Assembly (NCBI GenBank): GCA_009777845.1 | Contig: WRLD01000006.1 | Span: 1-64,000, forward strand | Reading direction: 5' to 3' | DNA length: 64,000 nt | DNA from: Defluviitaleaceae bacterium | GTDB taxonomy: Bacteria > Bacillota > Clostridia > Lachnospirales > WQUN01 | Shown: piece by piece, positions 50,712-59,159 of the stretch | How positions within the stretch are numbered: the first letter of the stretch is position 1 | Layout: the number at the start of each line of letters is the position of its first letter | The notes under the pieces: model-generated | The model's input: only the letters and a program-made list of their open reading frames with translations | What the model was told of the DNA's origin: nothing | The model's database searches: none | Translations under genes and position numbers: made by a program

Positions 50712-52070
50712 CTAATGATACCCAAAAACCAACTGCACCAAAAACACTGCCGACAGTACCCACATAAGCACGCTAATGTCCTTAAACTTGCCTGCCGCGG
50801 CCTTAACCACTACATAGGTAATCAGCCCGAACGCCAAGCCCGTGGAAATGGAATAGAAAAACGGCATAGTTACAATGGTTATTCCTAGGGGAATTAGCTC
50901 CTCCATGTCCTCTAGGTTTACGTGGCGTATGGGTTCTAGCATGAACAAGCCAACTACGACCAACGCCGTGGCGGTAGCAAACGCAGGAATCGCAAGAAAC
51001 AGCGGCGAAAGCAACAAGCTAACCAAGAACAAGCCAGCCGTAACCATGGCGGTAAGCCCTGTGCGGCCGCCCTCCTGCACGCCTGCGGCGGATTCGATGT
51101 AGGTGGTGGTGGTGGACGTTCCCAAGACTGCGCCTGCCGTGGTGGCGATAGAGTCCGCCAAAAATGCTTCCTCTGCGCGCGGCAGCTCGCCCTTGTCGTC
51201 AAGCATTTTCGCCTTGCTTGCGACACCTGCGAGAGTGCCTAGGGTGTCGAAAATGTCAACAAACAGGAACGCCGTAAGTACAGATATAAAGCTCAAAATA
51301 CTGCCGCTATCGACAAATATTTCAGAAAAACCGTCGACAAATAGCCCAAAGGTAGGGGCAATCGACGGCGGCAGGGACACCAAGGCAGAGGGGATTAGGT
51401 CGTACGCGCCTGCGGCAGGGTCTACCGCGTACCAGCCCAGTAATTGTGCCAAAATACCGCTGCCCCAGGTAGCAAAAATGCCGATAAGCAACGCGCCCTT
51501 TACCTTTTTGATTACGAGAACGGCAGTAATCGCCACGCCGATTAGTGCCAAGGCGGGCGCGGCCTCCTTTAGGTTACCGATGGTGACAAACGTAGCGGGC
51601 GAGCTTATGACAACGCCCGCGTTGCCTAGCCCAATTAGGATAATAAACAAGCCAATGCCTGCGCCCACGGCGTATTTGAGCGTAAGCGGTATGGTGTTAA
51701 ACAGCTTGGTACGTAGCCCTGTTTTGCTTAGTACCACGAAAATAACGCCCTCGACAAACACGGCGGCTAACGCAAACTGCGGCGTAAAGCCCATGCCAAG
51801 CACGACCGTGTACGCAAAAAACGCGTTAAGCCCCATGCCGGGCGCAAGCGCGAGCGGCATGTTGGCGAGCAATGCCATGGCTACAGTGCCGATTACCGCC
51901 GCCAACGCGGTCGCCACAAACACTGCGCCCCTTTCAAGCCCTGCATCCGCGAGAATGTTCACGTTTACGGCAAGTATATACGCCATGGTCGCAAATGTGG
52001 TAATTCCTGCCAGTATTTCTGTTTTTACGGTTGTCCCTTTTTCTGATAGTTTGAATAGTTTTTCTGTCAT
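50712..52070 (-). CDS. NCS2/AzgA-type purine permease (guanine/hypoxanthine/adenine)
   Basis: 452 residues, 12-14 helices. AzgA family motifs: TFATMAYILAVN near the N-terminus, PLALAPGMGLNAFFAY (about 72-87), FVDIFDTLGTLAGVA and GTSTTTTYIESAAGV. Proton-coupled nucleobase uptake is the family function; the exact purine cannot be told. It begins 18 nt after a small coiled-coil gene in the xylanase operon. No purine riboswitch is seen upstream, as the gene is internal to the operon. Confidence 0.93.
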   Translation of the reverse strand: MTEKLFKLSEKGTTVKTEILAGITTFATMAYILAVNVNILADAGLERGAVFVATALAAVIGTVAMALLANMPLALAPGMGLNAFFAYTVVLGMGFTPQFALAAVFVEGVIFVVLSKTGLRTKLFNTIPLTLKYAVGAGIGLFIILIGLGNAGVVISSPATFVTIGNLKEAAPALALIGVAITAVLVIKKVKGALLIGIFATWGSGILAQLLGWYAVDPAAGAYDLIPSALVSLPPSIAPTFGLFVDGFSEIFVDSGSILSFISVLTAFLFVDIFDTLGTLAGVASKAKMLDDKGELPRAEEAFLADSIATTAGAVLGTSTTTTYIESAAGVQEGGRTGLTAMVTAGLFLVSLLLSPLFLAIPAFATATALVVVGLFMLEPIRHVNLEDMEELIPLGITIVTMPFFYSISTGLAFGLITYVVVKAAAGKFKDISVLMWVLSAVFLVQLVFGYH

Positions 52071-52088
52071 TTTGATTACTTCCTTTCT

Positions 52089-52319
52089 CTATTTTACATT
52101 CGCATTTAGTGCCTTAATACACTTATTCAATTCCTCCGTCTGGCGGTTTAGTTCCTCTTTTTTCAAATTAAACACCGCTTGCGTAATCTTTTTGCTCGTA
52201 TATTCCAACGTCAAATTAGTAGAAATACGCATTATTTCAAATTCCCACGCTTTGCAGTATTTTACTGCTTCGTCGCGCCCTTTTTTTACTTCCATGTTAA
52301 AGCCTGCTACAGAACGCAT
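52089..52319 (-). CDS. Small helical protein between xylanase and permease genes
   Basis: 76 residues, highly charged and helical, with a C-terminal heptad-like stretch (LKKEELNRQTEELNKCIKAL). No known motif. The start codon overlaps the xylanase stop (TAATG), so translation is coupled. Function unknown. Confidence 0.65.
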   Translation of the reverse strand: MRSVAGFNMEVKKGRDEAVKYCKAWEFEIMRISTNLTLEYTSKKITQAVFNLKKEELNRQTEELNKCIKALNANVK

Positions 52320-54343
52320 TACGTCACCCTCTCTCTCCAACCCTCTGGGTCGTGCATTGCCCAAAAAGCGGGCTTGGGGCGATAGAAGCGGTCAAAATGC
52401 GTAGCCGCGTCCGAGCCGCGCCACGAGGTGTAATCCTCGCGCCCCCAAAGAGTTACACGGTCGATATAGTCGGAAAATTCCTCGTACCATGTAAATAATT
52501 GTGCAAACATGTCGGCTTGACGTTCCGCCTGCAAGTCCGTCATGGTAAACGGCGCGGGTACCATTCCCCCAAAATGAATGTCTAGCTCGCTTACGTGTAT
52601 TCTCGCGCCTGTTTGTGCGAAGCGTTCGAGCGCGGCGCGCACGTTGTCCATATTTGTGCTGTTATTGTAGTGCGACTGCATACCGATGGCCTCGATAAGC
52701 AAGCGGTCGTACTCGGGGTGGCTTGGGTTTCCGTAGGCTGGGTTGTTTTCGCTGTCATTACGCCAACGCTCGTTTAGCTCCTCGGTCATGCTTGCCATTG
52801 CGTTGCGTTTGTGCGGCGATTCCTCGTTGAAATCATTGTAAATCAAAACCGCGGACGGCGCGTACCGCCTAGTAAACACATAGGCATAGTAAATATAATC
52901 GTACGCCCTTTCGCCTGCCTCAAAATCCGCGCCGTTCGCAAAGGCGATATACCACGGCGAGGTGTTACGCAGCGCCCGTTGCCACGTTCCCACTGGGTAA
53001 ACAGGGCTTCCGTCCGGCGATGCCGAAGCCACGTTCGCGCTGCCGCCGTCCGTAAACGCCTCGTTTACCACGTCCCACGCATGAATACGCCCCTCAAAAT
53101 GCCCTGCGTAGTTTTCGATAAACCAGCGCATGTTTTCCATGGCCTCCGCGCGTGTCAAATAGTTGTTGCCGTCGCGGTACAGCCATTGTGACGACTGGGA
53201 ATGCCAAACCAGGGCATGACCCACCATGTACAAATTATTCTGCTCCGCAAATTCTACCATAGCTCTCGCGCCGCTCAAATTCAAGTTGGCAGGGCGGTTG
53301 CGTTGGTTCGCGCCGCCGGAAACAGCATCCACCTTCATGGAATTTTCCGCCGTAACCGCGCCGTACTGGTGCAGGTACATATCCACCACGCCGTGCTGAT
53401 TATTCGTGATTATTCGGGGGTCGATTGCGTTTCCTACAATAAAATGCTCCGCCCACCTTTCGGCAAGCGACGGCAGGGTCAAATCCCAATACGGCGTTGG
53501 GTCACGCTCCGCCGCGGGGTCTGCCACCGCCGTGGTAAGCACAGCTGTACCCGCCGTGGAAAACGGCTCTGTTTCGCCGTCCTCGAAGCTAAACAACGCG
53601 ACTATTTCGCCGTCCAGCCGTACCGTAAAATTGTCTATATAAAAGGTCGTGTTCGCGCTTGGGTTCGGCCCGCTGGTATTTTTTACTATTTGAATGCTGT
53701 CAGGCACGTCCACGCCGCGCAGGTCTAGCTCGCCCGTGTAGCTATGCCATTCCAACGCGCTATCAGGCTCAAAAAATTCCGTAGCAATAATATGCCGCCA
53801 CAGCGGCCCATTAGTCTGCATGAGAATACCCACGTCAAGACTGCCAGCCATAGCCGTGAAAATTTCCAGCGAGATTTCGTAGACATTTTCGGACTCTAGC
53901 CCAAGCTCGGCGGTGGCGATTTGTACGCCGTCCCATTGGACGTTGCCCATGGTTTCTATTTTTAGGGAGGTGCTGGCTAGGGCGGGGGTGGGTTCGGTGG
54001 GGTGGGGTGTCGTGGGGTTTGTGGTTGGGTCTGTTGTGGTTTCGCTTGTGTTGGTGTTTGTGGGGTCTGTGGTGTTTGTTGTGTTTGTTGGGTCTGCGGT
54101 GTTTGTTGGGTCTGTTGTGGCTTCGTTTGTGGTGGCGTTTGTTGGGTCTGTTGGGTCTGTTGTGGTTTCGTGGGTGGTGTCGGGTGTTGTGCCTTTGGGT
54201 GTGGTGTCGCTGGGTTTTCCGCATGATGTAAATAGTAGCGAGAGTGTTATTGCTAGGAAGATTAGTTTTAAGGCTTTCAATGCGTTCAATGCTTTCATTT
54301 CTTTCAGTGCGTTCAATGCGTTCATTGCGTTCATTTCTTTCAT
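52319..54343 (-). CDS. Endo-1,4-beta-xylanase, GH10, lipoprotein with CBM-like domain
   Basis: 674 residues. Unusual signal peptide: a repeated MNALNALKEMKALNALKALK stretch precedes the hydrophobic core and lipobox LFTSC (Cys41). A Thr/Pro/Asp/Asn linker (about 43-130) follows, then a beta-sandwich resembling CBM4/9/22 (about 135-285). The GH10 barrel (about 300-670) has acid/base Glu in WDVVNEAF, nucleophile Glu in HVSELDIHF, and VGHALVWHSQ. It should cut xylan at the cell surface. The start at 54343 has AGGGGG upstream. First gene of an operon with the small protein and permease. Confidence 0.95.
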   Translation of the reverse strand: MKEMNAMNALNALKEMKALNALKALKLIFLAITLSLLFTSCGKPSDTTPKGTTPDTTHETTTDPTDPTNATTNEATTDPTNTADPTNTTNTTDPTNTNTSETTTDPTTNPTTPHPTEPTPALASTSLKIETMGNVQWDGVQIATAELGLESENVYEISLEIFTAMAGSLDVGILMQTNGPLWRHIIATEFFEPDSALEWHSYTGELDLRGVDVPDSIQIVKNTSGPNPSANTTFYIDNFTVRLDGEIVALFSFEDGETEPFSTAGTAVLTTAVADPAAERDPTPYWDLTLPSLAERWAEHFIVGNAIDPRIITNNQHGVVDMYLHQYGAVTAENSMKVDAVSGGANQRNRPANLNLSGARAMVEFAEQNNLYMVGHALVWHSQSSQWLYRDGNNYLTRAEAMENMRWFIENYAGHFEGRIHAWDVVNEAFTDGGSANVASASPDGSPVYPVGTWQRALRNTSPWYIAFANGADFEAGERAYDYIYYAYVFTRRYAPSAVLIYNDFNEESPHKRNAMASMTEELNERWRNDSENNPAYGNPSHPEYDRLLIEAIGMQSHYNNSTNMDNVRAALERFAQTGARIHVSELDIHFGGMVPAPFTMTDLQAERQADMFAQLFTWYEEFSDYIDRVTLWGREDYTSWRGSDAATHFDRFYRPKPAFWAMHDPEGWRERVT

Positions 54344-54864
54344 TTGGTTTCCCCCTAGGGTTTTTTTCGCCTTTGGCGATTTTTTATGGGTGATTTTACA
54401 TGTGTTAAGAGTATACATCATAGGTGGGGTTTTGTCGTGGGTTTTATTCAAAACGATTTGATTTCAAACAACAATTACCAGTTTGCAAGGTTTTTTGTAG
54501 GGGACGGATTTATCCGTCCCGAGGTTGCCTCGCTCTGCGTTAGTGGACGTTATCCGCCCTAAATTGACGAACGTGCGTACCTCGGGGCGGATAAATCCGC
54601 CCCCTACATTTCCACGACAAACGCACGAATGGCAATGGCGTGTAGCTTCTTAGGTTTCAAAAGGGGATTATGCACGGATTTAACGGATTTTCACGGATTA
54701 CGCGGATTTTGTCTGCGTAAATTACTAAACGGCGGTATATTTTCCCACGAGCCAATCCGCCAAATCCGTGAAAATCCGTCAAATCCGTGTTCCGCTAACT
54801 TTAATTTGCATGGATAAAATTTACATTCCATTGTCGTTAATTTACGCAAGAAAAAATCCCTGTT
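54344..54864. repeat. Intergenic repeat island 7
   Basis: Next to the xylanase start (about 54368-54380) is the TCGCC-AAA-GGCGA hairpin on the minus strand. A GTAGGGG element (54497-54607) and ATCCGCG-type arrays (54660-54800) follow, then a CATGGATAAAATTTACATTC module near 54810. Confidence 0.75.
54497..54607. repeat. GTAGGGG inverted-repeat element, copy 6 (111 bp)
   Basis: No nested hairpin. The right arm has the variant GGGGCGGATAAATCCGCC, in which both sides of the small palindrome changed together (A to G and T to C), so base pairing is kept. Confidence 0.88.
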
Positions 54865-55161
54865 CTATACAATAATGCGTTCCATGTCAGCGGCTACGCT
54901 GTCGGCGGTTCTTCCCATATATCCAGCCATGCGGTCGGCTTTTGCGGTCGCTAGGTCGGCGATAACTTCATTTCTAACAAAATGTATGCGAATTAAAGAG
55001 GGTCGTTCTTCCTCATCAAAATGACACCTAACCGCATCACGCAAGGTGGTATTCAATTCGCTATACTCATCACATTGGGTATATATCGAATGTCCAACCG
55101 CACTAGCCTCATAGCCGCCGTCCAAGGATTCCGACACTGTAAAAATTATTTCTTTAACCAT
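54865..55161 (-). CDS. HicB-like orphan antitoxin-fold protein
   Basis: 98 residues. The first 65 match small HicB-like proteins (VKEIIFTVSESLDGGYEASA, HSIYTQCDEYSELN, RDAVRCHFDEEERP) that databases often label, wrongly, as 2-oxoisovalerate dehydrogenase. A helical tail of about 30 residues (ATAKADRMAGYMGRTADSV) is extra. No hicA toxin gene is adjacent. GGAGG lies 7 nt before the ATG. Confidence 0.75.
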   Translation of the reverse strand: MVKEIIFTVSESLDGGYEASAVGHSIYTQCDEYSELNTTLRDAVRCHFDEEERPSLIRIHFVRNEVIADLATAKADRMAGYMGRTADSVAADMERIIV

Positions 55162-55204
55162 AAAAATACCTCCGCATATTTTTCTAAATTATACACAACC
55201 TCCC

Positions 55205-56347
55205 CTAAAAAAACCCCAACCCAAGCCCCCACTCCCCAAGCCCAAGCCCATGACAAACCGTAGCGGCAATATCCGCAAAGGTATCACGCGTACCCAAGTC
55301 CTGCGGCGTAATTCCTCCGCCCTTAGTAGCTATAACAGGTACATATTCCCGCGAATGGTCGGTAGACGGCGTTGTGGGGTCGCAGCCGTGGTCGGCGGTA
55401 ATAATTAGCAGGTCGTCCGCACGAAGCGCGGCAAGGATTTTTGGCAGCTCGCTGTCAAAGGCTTCCAACGCACGGGCGAAGCCCTCGACATCGTTGCGGT
55501 GGCCGTATTTCATGTCAAAATCTACTAGATTTGTGAAAATAAGGGTGTCCGCGGCGTTGTTTTTTAGCGCGTCAATGGTGGCGGCTATGCCGTCCGCGTT
55601 GGTTTTGGTGTGGTTTACATGCGCTACGCCGCGTTTGCAGAAGATGTCCTCTATTTTGCCTATGCCGAGGGTCGTCCGCCCATGTTTTTCCAGTAAGTCA
55701 AGAAGCGTTTCGCCTGCGGGCGGTGCGGCGTAGTCCTTTCGGTTTGACGTGCGTGTAAACGCGCCCGGCGCGCCCACAAACGGCCGCGCAATCACTCGCC
55801 CCACCAACAAATCGCCGACCAACAGCTTCCGCACGGCTTCGCATAGCTTGTAAAGCTGCGACAGCGGAATAATTTCCTCGTGCGCGGCTATTTGGAACAC
55901 GCTGTCCGCCGAGGTGTACACAATCGGCGCGCCTGTTTTCATGTGTTCCGCGCCAAGCTCGTCTATTATTTGCGTACCAGAAGCGGCGTAATTGCCAAGC
56001 CACGCGTCCGACCATTTTAATAACATTTCGCGCGGAAATTTCTCAAACACACGGAACGGCGGCTCGGTGACTAGCCCCATCATTTCCCAGTGGCCGCTTG
56101 TTGTGTCCTTTGCGCGCGTTTTTTCCGCCATTCTGCCATATGCCCCCGTGGGCGCGGCAACCTGCGGCAAGCGCGAGCCTTGGATATTGCCAAGCCCCAA
56201 CGCCAGTAAATTCGGTATTTGCAGGGCTTTGCGCGCGGCAAAAATATTGCCGAGGGTGTGCGCGCCTGTGTCGCCGTACTCGGCGGCATCGGGCAACGCG
56301 CCTATTCCCACGCCGTCTAGGACTATGATACATACTCGGTTGAACAT
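55205..56347 (-). CDS. deoB: Phosphopentomutase
   Basis: 380 residues, normal length. Alkaline-phosphatase-fold enzyme converting (deoxy)ribose 1-phosphate to the 5-phosphate in nucleoside use. Metal sites: [14 protein letters not shown] at the N-terminus, DTGAHTLGN, and [23 protein letters not shown] near 310-330. The start at 56347 has GGGAGG upstream. The C-terminus is a short near-repeat, [12 protein letters not shown]. Starts 10 nt after the sortase-like gene. Confidence 0.95.
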   Translation of the reverse strand: MFNRVCIIVLDGVGIGALPDAAEYGDTGAHTLGNIFAARKALQIPNLLALGLGNIQGSRLPQVAAPTGAYGRMAEKTRAKDTTSGHWEMMGLVTEPPFRVFEKFPREMLLKWSDAWLGNYAASGTQIIDELGAEHMKTGAPIVYTSADSVFQIAAHEEIIPLSQLYKLCEAVRKLLVGDLLVGRVIARPFVGAPGAFTRTSNRKDYAAPPAGETLLDLLEKHGRTTLGIGKIEDIFCKRGVAHVNHTKTNADGIAATIDALKNNAADTLIFTNLVDFDMKYGHRNDVEGFARALEAFDSELPKILAALRADDLLIITADHGCDPTTPSTDHSREYVPVIATKGGGITPQDLGTRDTFADIAATVCHGLGLGEWGLGLGFF

Positions 56348-56357
56348 TTTTTCCTCC

Positions 56358-57329
56358 CTATGATGTAATCTGCCGCAGCAGCCGCGCCTGCAAAACATAC
56401 CACAGGTCGGGGCTTACCTCCGTTGGGGCGGCAATCGTTATAATTTGGTCGTTTTGCGTAACGTCCAGCATGGTATTGTACAGGGAAACAATGGTAAATT
56501 GTTCCAAAATATCGCCCCACTCGTCCTCGCTTGGGTGTTCCGCCACCGCGAACGGAAAGTCGGACGGCGCGACATAAAACGAAAATATTTCCCAGTCAAA
56601 ATCGCCGTACATAGTGGAAAACAGCAAGTCGGGGTGCTTCAGAAAAAAGTCGTAGTCGAGATATTCGCGTAAAATGCCCTGCGCCGCGCTTTCGGCGGCG
56701 GCATAAACCACCATATTATGCTCCAAGCCAAGCAAAAGGTCTACCTCGTCCGCCAGTGTAAGCCAATCCTGCGGCGCGGCGGCTCCCTGCACCGTCAAAA
56801 AATCCTCGCCAGCAATCGCCAACCGCGCTACTATATGCTCGTTTTCGTATTCCGCCCACAACACCGCAAACTCTGGCATAGGCTCTACATATGGGCGCGG
56901 CGGCGGTTCGGGTTGTTTGGGAATTTCCTCGTGAAGTCCTGTGTCTGTGCCTTGTGGTGGTTCAATTTCTTCGGTCGGGGCGGTCGGGGTGGTCGGTTCG
57001 GGCTGTTCTGGCTGTTCGTCCACTACTGACACTAGCTTAGAGGTCGTGCCTTTTACTGGCAGATAATGGGAATTGTACCAATATAATACACCTGTGGTGA
57101 ATGAAGCGGCACATAGAATGAAAAGGATAATCGCTGTTGTGGTGGGGAATTTGGGTGGGGGTTCTTTGGGGTCAATGGTGGGTTCTGCGGTTTCGGCGGC
57201 TTCCTTGGAAGAAAGCGGCAACGCTCCCCCGACAATAACAACATTACCGTCAATAATGGCTACCCTGTCCTCTGGTCGTGTTGCTTCGTTGTTTTCGTTG
57301 TTTTCGTTGTTTTCGTTGTTTTCGTTCAT
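56358..57329 (-). CDS. Membrane-anchored sortase-B-like protein lacking the catalytic Cys
   Basis: 323 residues. Low-complexity start (NEN repeats), cytoplasmic part to 60, TM at 63-85, and a Pro/Glu-rich stem to 150. The last 170 residues follow the sortase B order: LTVQG (178-182), LEHNM (202-206, His204 aligning with the YGHNM His), the FFLKHPDL segment, [15 protein letters not shown] (246-260), [11 protein letters not shown], and IITIAAP (296-302) in place of the usual LTLSTC. The position of the catalytic Cys is therefore Pro, and the distal Arg is also not seen. It is probably a non-catalytic sortase relative. Co-oriented with deoB, 10 nt apart. Confidence 0.65.
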   Translation of the reverse strand: MNENNENNENNENNEATRPEDRVAIIDGNVVIVGGALPLSSKEAAETAEPTIDPKEPPPKFPTTTAIILFILCAASFTTGVLYWYNSHYLPVKGTTSKLVSVVDEQPEQPEPTTPTAPTEEIEPPQGTDTGLHEEIPKQPEPPPRPYVEPMPEFAVLWAEYENEHIVARLAIAGEDFLTVQGAAAPQDWLTLADEVDLLLGLEHNMVVYAAAESAAQGILREYLDYDFFLKHPDLLFSTMYGDFDWEIFSFYVAPSDFPFAVAEHPSEDEWGDILEQFTIVSLYNTMLDVTQNDQIITIAAPTEVSPDLWYVLQARLLRQITS

Positions 57330-57689
57330 GGCTTACACCTGCCTATCTAGTTGCTTTATGGGAATTTTAACACGGATTTAACGGATTTACGCAGATTTAC
57401 GCGGATTTTATCGTGCGAATCTGTAAAATCCGTGTTCCGTACCTCTGTCTGTTCCTCTGCGTGAACTCCTGCATAAAAATATCCTTGTAGGGGACGGATT
57501 TATCCGTCCCGAGGTTACCTCGCTCTGCGTTAATGGACGTTGCCTTACCCCGAATTGACGAACGTGCGTACCTCGGGGCGGATAAATCCGCCCCCTACAA
57601 TGGATAAAATTTACATTCCATTGCCGTCAATTCACGCAAGAAAGAATCCGCGAAAATCCGCCAAATCCGCGCTCCATTATCTTTTTACC
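57330..57689. repeat. Intergenic repeat island 8, with GTAGGGG copy 7
   Basis: ATCCGCG-type array (57370-57440), a GTAGGGG element (57487-57598, 112 bp, with the same CGGGGCGG arm variant as copy 6), a TGGATAAAATTTACATTCC module and another array up to 57680. Confidence 0.8.
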
Positions 57690-59150
57690 CTACCTCACAC
57701 CATCAATCTGCCCTATCAACTCCGCCATAGCCGTAGCGGGAATATAATTCAAAAACAACACATCTACATCATTCCCAAGCCCCTGCACAAGCTCCGTCAC
57801 ACTGCCCACAAACTGCCTAGGGTCAACAATAACCACCCTTTCATAATGCGGCACAACAAACGGCAGCATAGCGTTTGCGAACGAATCCTTTACCACCACA
57901 AGGGTACGCCGCTTTTCGCTCGGCGTTCGGAGTTCGTCACCGCTACTTGCTGTCTGCTCGCTCGGCGTGTGTGGTTGTTCACCGCTACTTGCTGTCTGCT
58001 CGCTCGGCGTTTGGCGTTCCTCACCGCTACTCACTGCCCCCTCGTCGGAGAAAAGGGGCAATGCCTCAAACAACCCCCTATCCCCGCCCAAAAACACCCG
58101 ATAACTCAACGCCTCCGCACTCGCAGGAATGGTAAACATTTCCACGGAAAACTGCGTACCGTCAATTTCCATAGAAAACTGTGTACCGTCATTCAGCCGA
58201 TAAAAATATATCGTGTCGGGGTGGCTCAAAACGGCGCGGTTTCTTGTGCCTACGGCGAGCGAGCCGACAAAGCCCTCTATGGCGTATTCCGTGTAGCGTT
58301 CGAGCGTAATCGGCACAAAGCTCGCCGTTTCGGCAAAGGCGAGATACGCATAATACGCGCCGAGCATAGTCCAGTGGTGGTCGGTACGGAAAAAAATATA
58401 CTCGTCCGCATGTTTCGACAAGCCGCCGTACGCGTCCACGGTGGCAATGTCCTCGTGCAGTAAGCCGTTGATATAGCCGATTGCCTCGGCCTGCGACGAG
58501 TTTACCGCCGCGTACCGCTCGCCCATAAACTCTACTTTTACAGGCGAAATCAGCGAAAACATTCTCGCGTTTTCGGGCAACGCACGGCGGTACTCGTTCA
58601 AGACCTCGGCGTAACGCGCCGCAAGCTCTCGTTCCTCCGTAAAACGCAGATAAAAAACCGCGTTTTCGTTAAAATTTACATCTATACTAAAGGGAATTAG
58701 CGTATTTACTGCTCCTAGGTTTATTACATTTATGGGCGTGCTTTCTTGGGATTGTTCGCCAAGAGGCAACGCTTCGAGATGTTGTTCGTCTTGGCACGAT
58801 AGCTCGCCGAAATTGCAAGCGGCGCAGCCGTCGGGAATTAGCCCAATTCCCAAATCAGAAGCATTAAAAGTAACCTGCACAGCCGTATTAGGAAGCCGCA
58901 AGCCATGCGAATTTTCCAAAATATGGGCGAACGTAAGCCACGTAGTACGATTGCTAGTATTGTCCGACAAAAACGCCTCAAGCCGCGCGGAAAACTCACC
59001 GCTAATATAACTATTGCCCGACAGCTCGGGAAACGCTTCCATGGCGCGGTTTTCGGCATCGGCGGCTTTTTCGTCCGCAGGCAGAATCACCACCGCGAGC
59101 ATAACCGCCAACGCCACCCCAAAAAATATTATATTTAGCTTCTCTCTCAT
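57690..59150 (-). CDS. DHHW/AlgX-like SGNH-type protein paired with MBOAT
   Basis: 486 residues. N-terminal signal-anchor (about 7-24), then an extracytoplasmic SGNH-like domain. DHHWTMLGAYYAYLAF (about 252-267) gives the family its name, and VVVKDSFANAMLPFVVPHY is the conserved Ser-containing block (about 417-435). Such proteins work with MBOAT acyltransferases to O-acetylate extracellular polysaccharides. Between the two motifs is a 42-bp tandem repeat encoding TPSEQTASSGE-type units (about residues 365-412). The gene starts 9 nt after the MBOAT gene. Confidence 0.85.
   Translation of the reverse strand: MREKLNIIFFGVALAVMLAVVILPADEKAADAENRAMEAFPELSGNSYISGEFSARLEAFLSDNTSNRTTWLTFAHILENSHGLRLPNTAVQVTFNASDLGIGLIPDGCAACNFGELSCQDEQHLEALPLGEQSQESTPINVINLGAVNTLIPFSIDVNFNENAVFYLRFTEERELAARYAEVLNEYRRALPENARMFSLISPVKVEFMGERYAAVNSSQAEAIGYINGLLHEDIATVDAYGGLSKHADEYIFFRTDHHWTMLGAYYAYLAFAETASFVPITLERYTEYAIEGFVGSLAVGTRNRAVLSHPDTIYFYRLNDGTQFSMEIDGTQFSVEMFTIPASAEALSYRVFLGGDRGLFEALPLFSDEGAVSSGEERQTPSEQTASSGEQPHTPSEQTASSGDELRTPSEKRRTLVVVKDSFANAMLPFVVPHYERVVIVDPRQFVGSVTELVQGLGNDVDVLFLNYIPATAMAELIGQIDGVR
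57915..58050 (-). repeat. 42-bp tandem repeat inside the DHHW gene
   Basis: Three units, each with CGCTCGGCG and CACCGCTACT at fixed spacing, encode Ser/Glu/Thr-rich 14-residue repeats immediately before the conserved VVVKDSF strand. Confidence 0.8.
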
Positions 59151-59159
59151 AGCTTTCCC

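Noticed and set aside
51103..52404. 433-codon open frame opposite the purine permease gene
   Set aside because: It is antisense to a clear AzgA-family protein, has no recognisable domain, and reads as a compositional shadow.
53835..54226. Open frames (RPNKHNKHH-type and VGLLWFRLCWCL-type) over the xylanase linker
   Set aside because: They arise from the Thr/Pro/Asp repeat codons in other frames.
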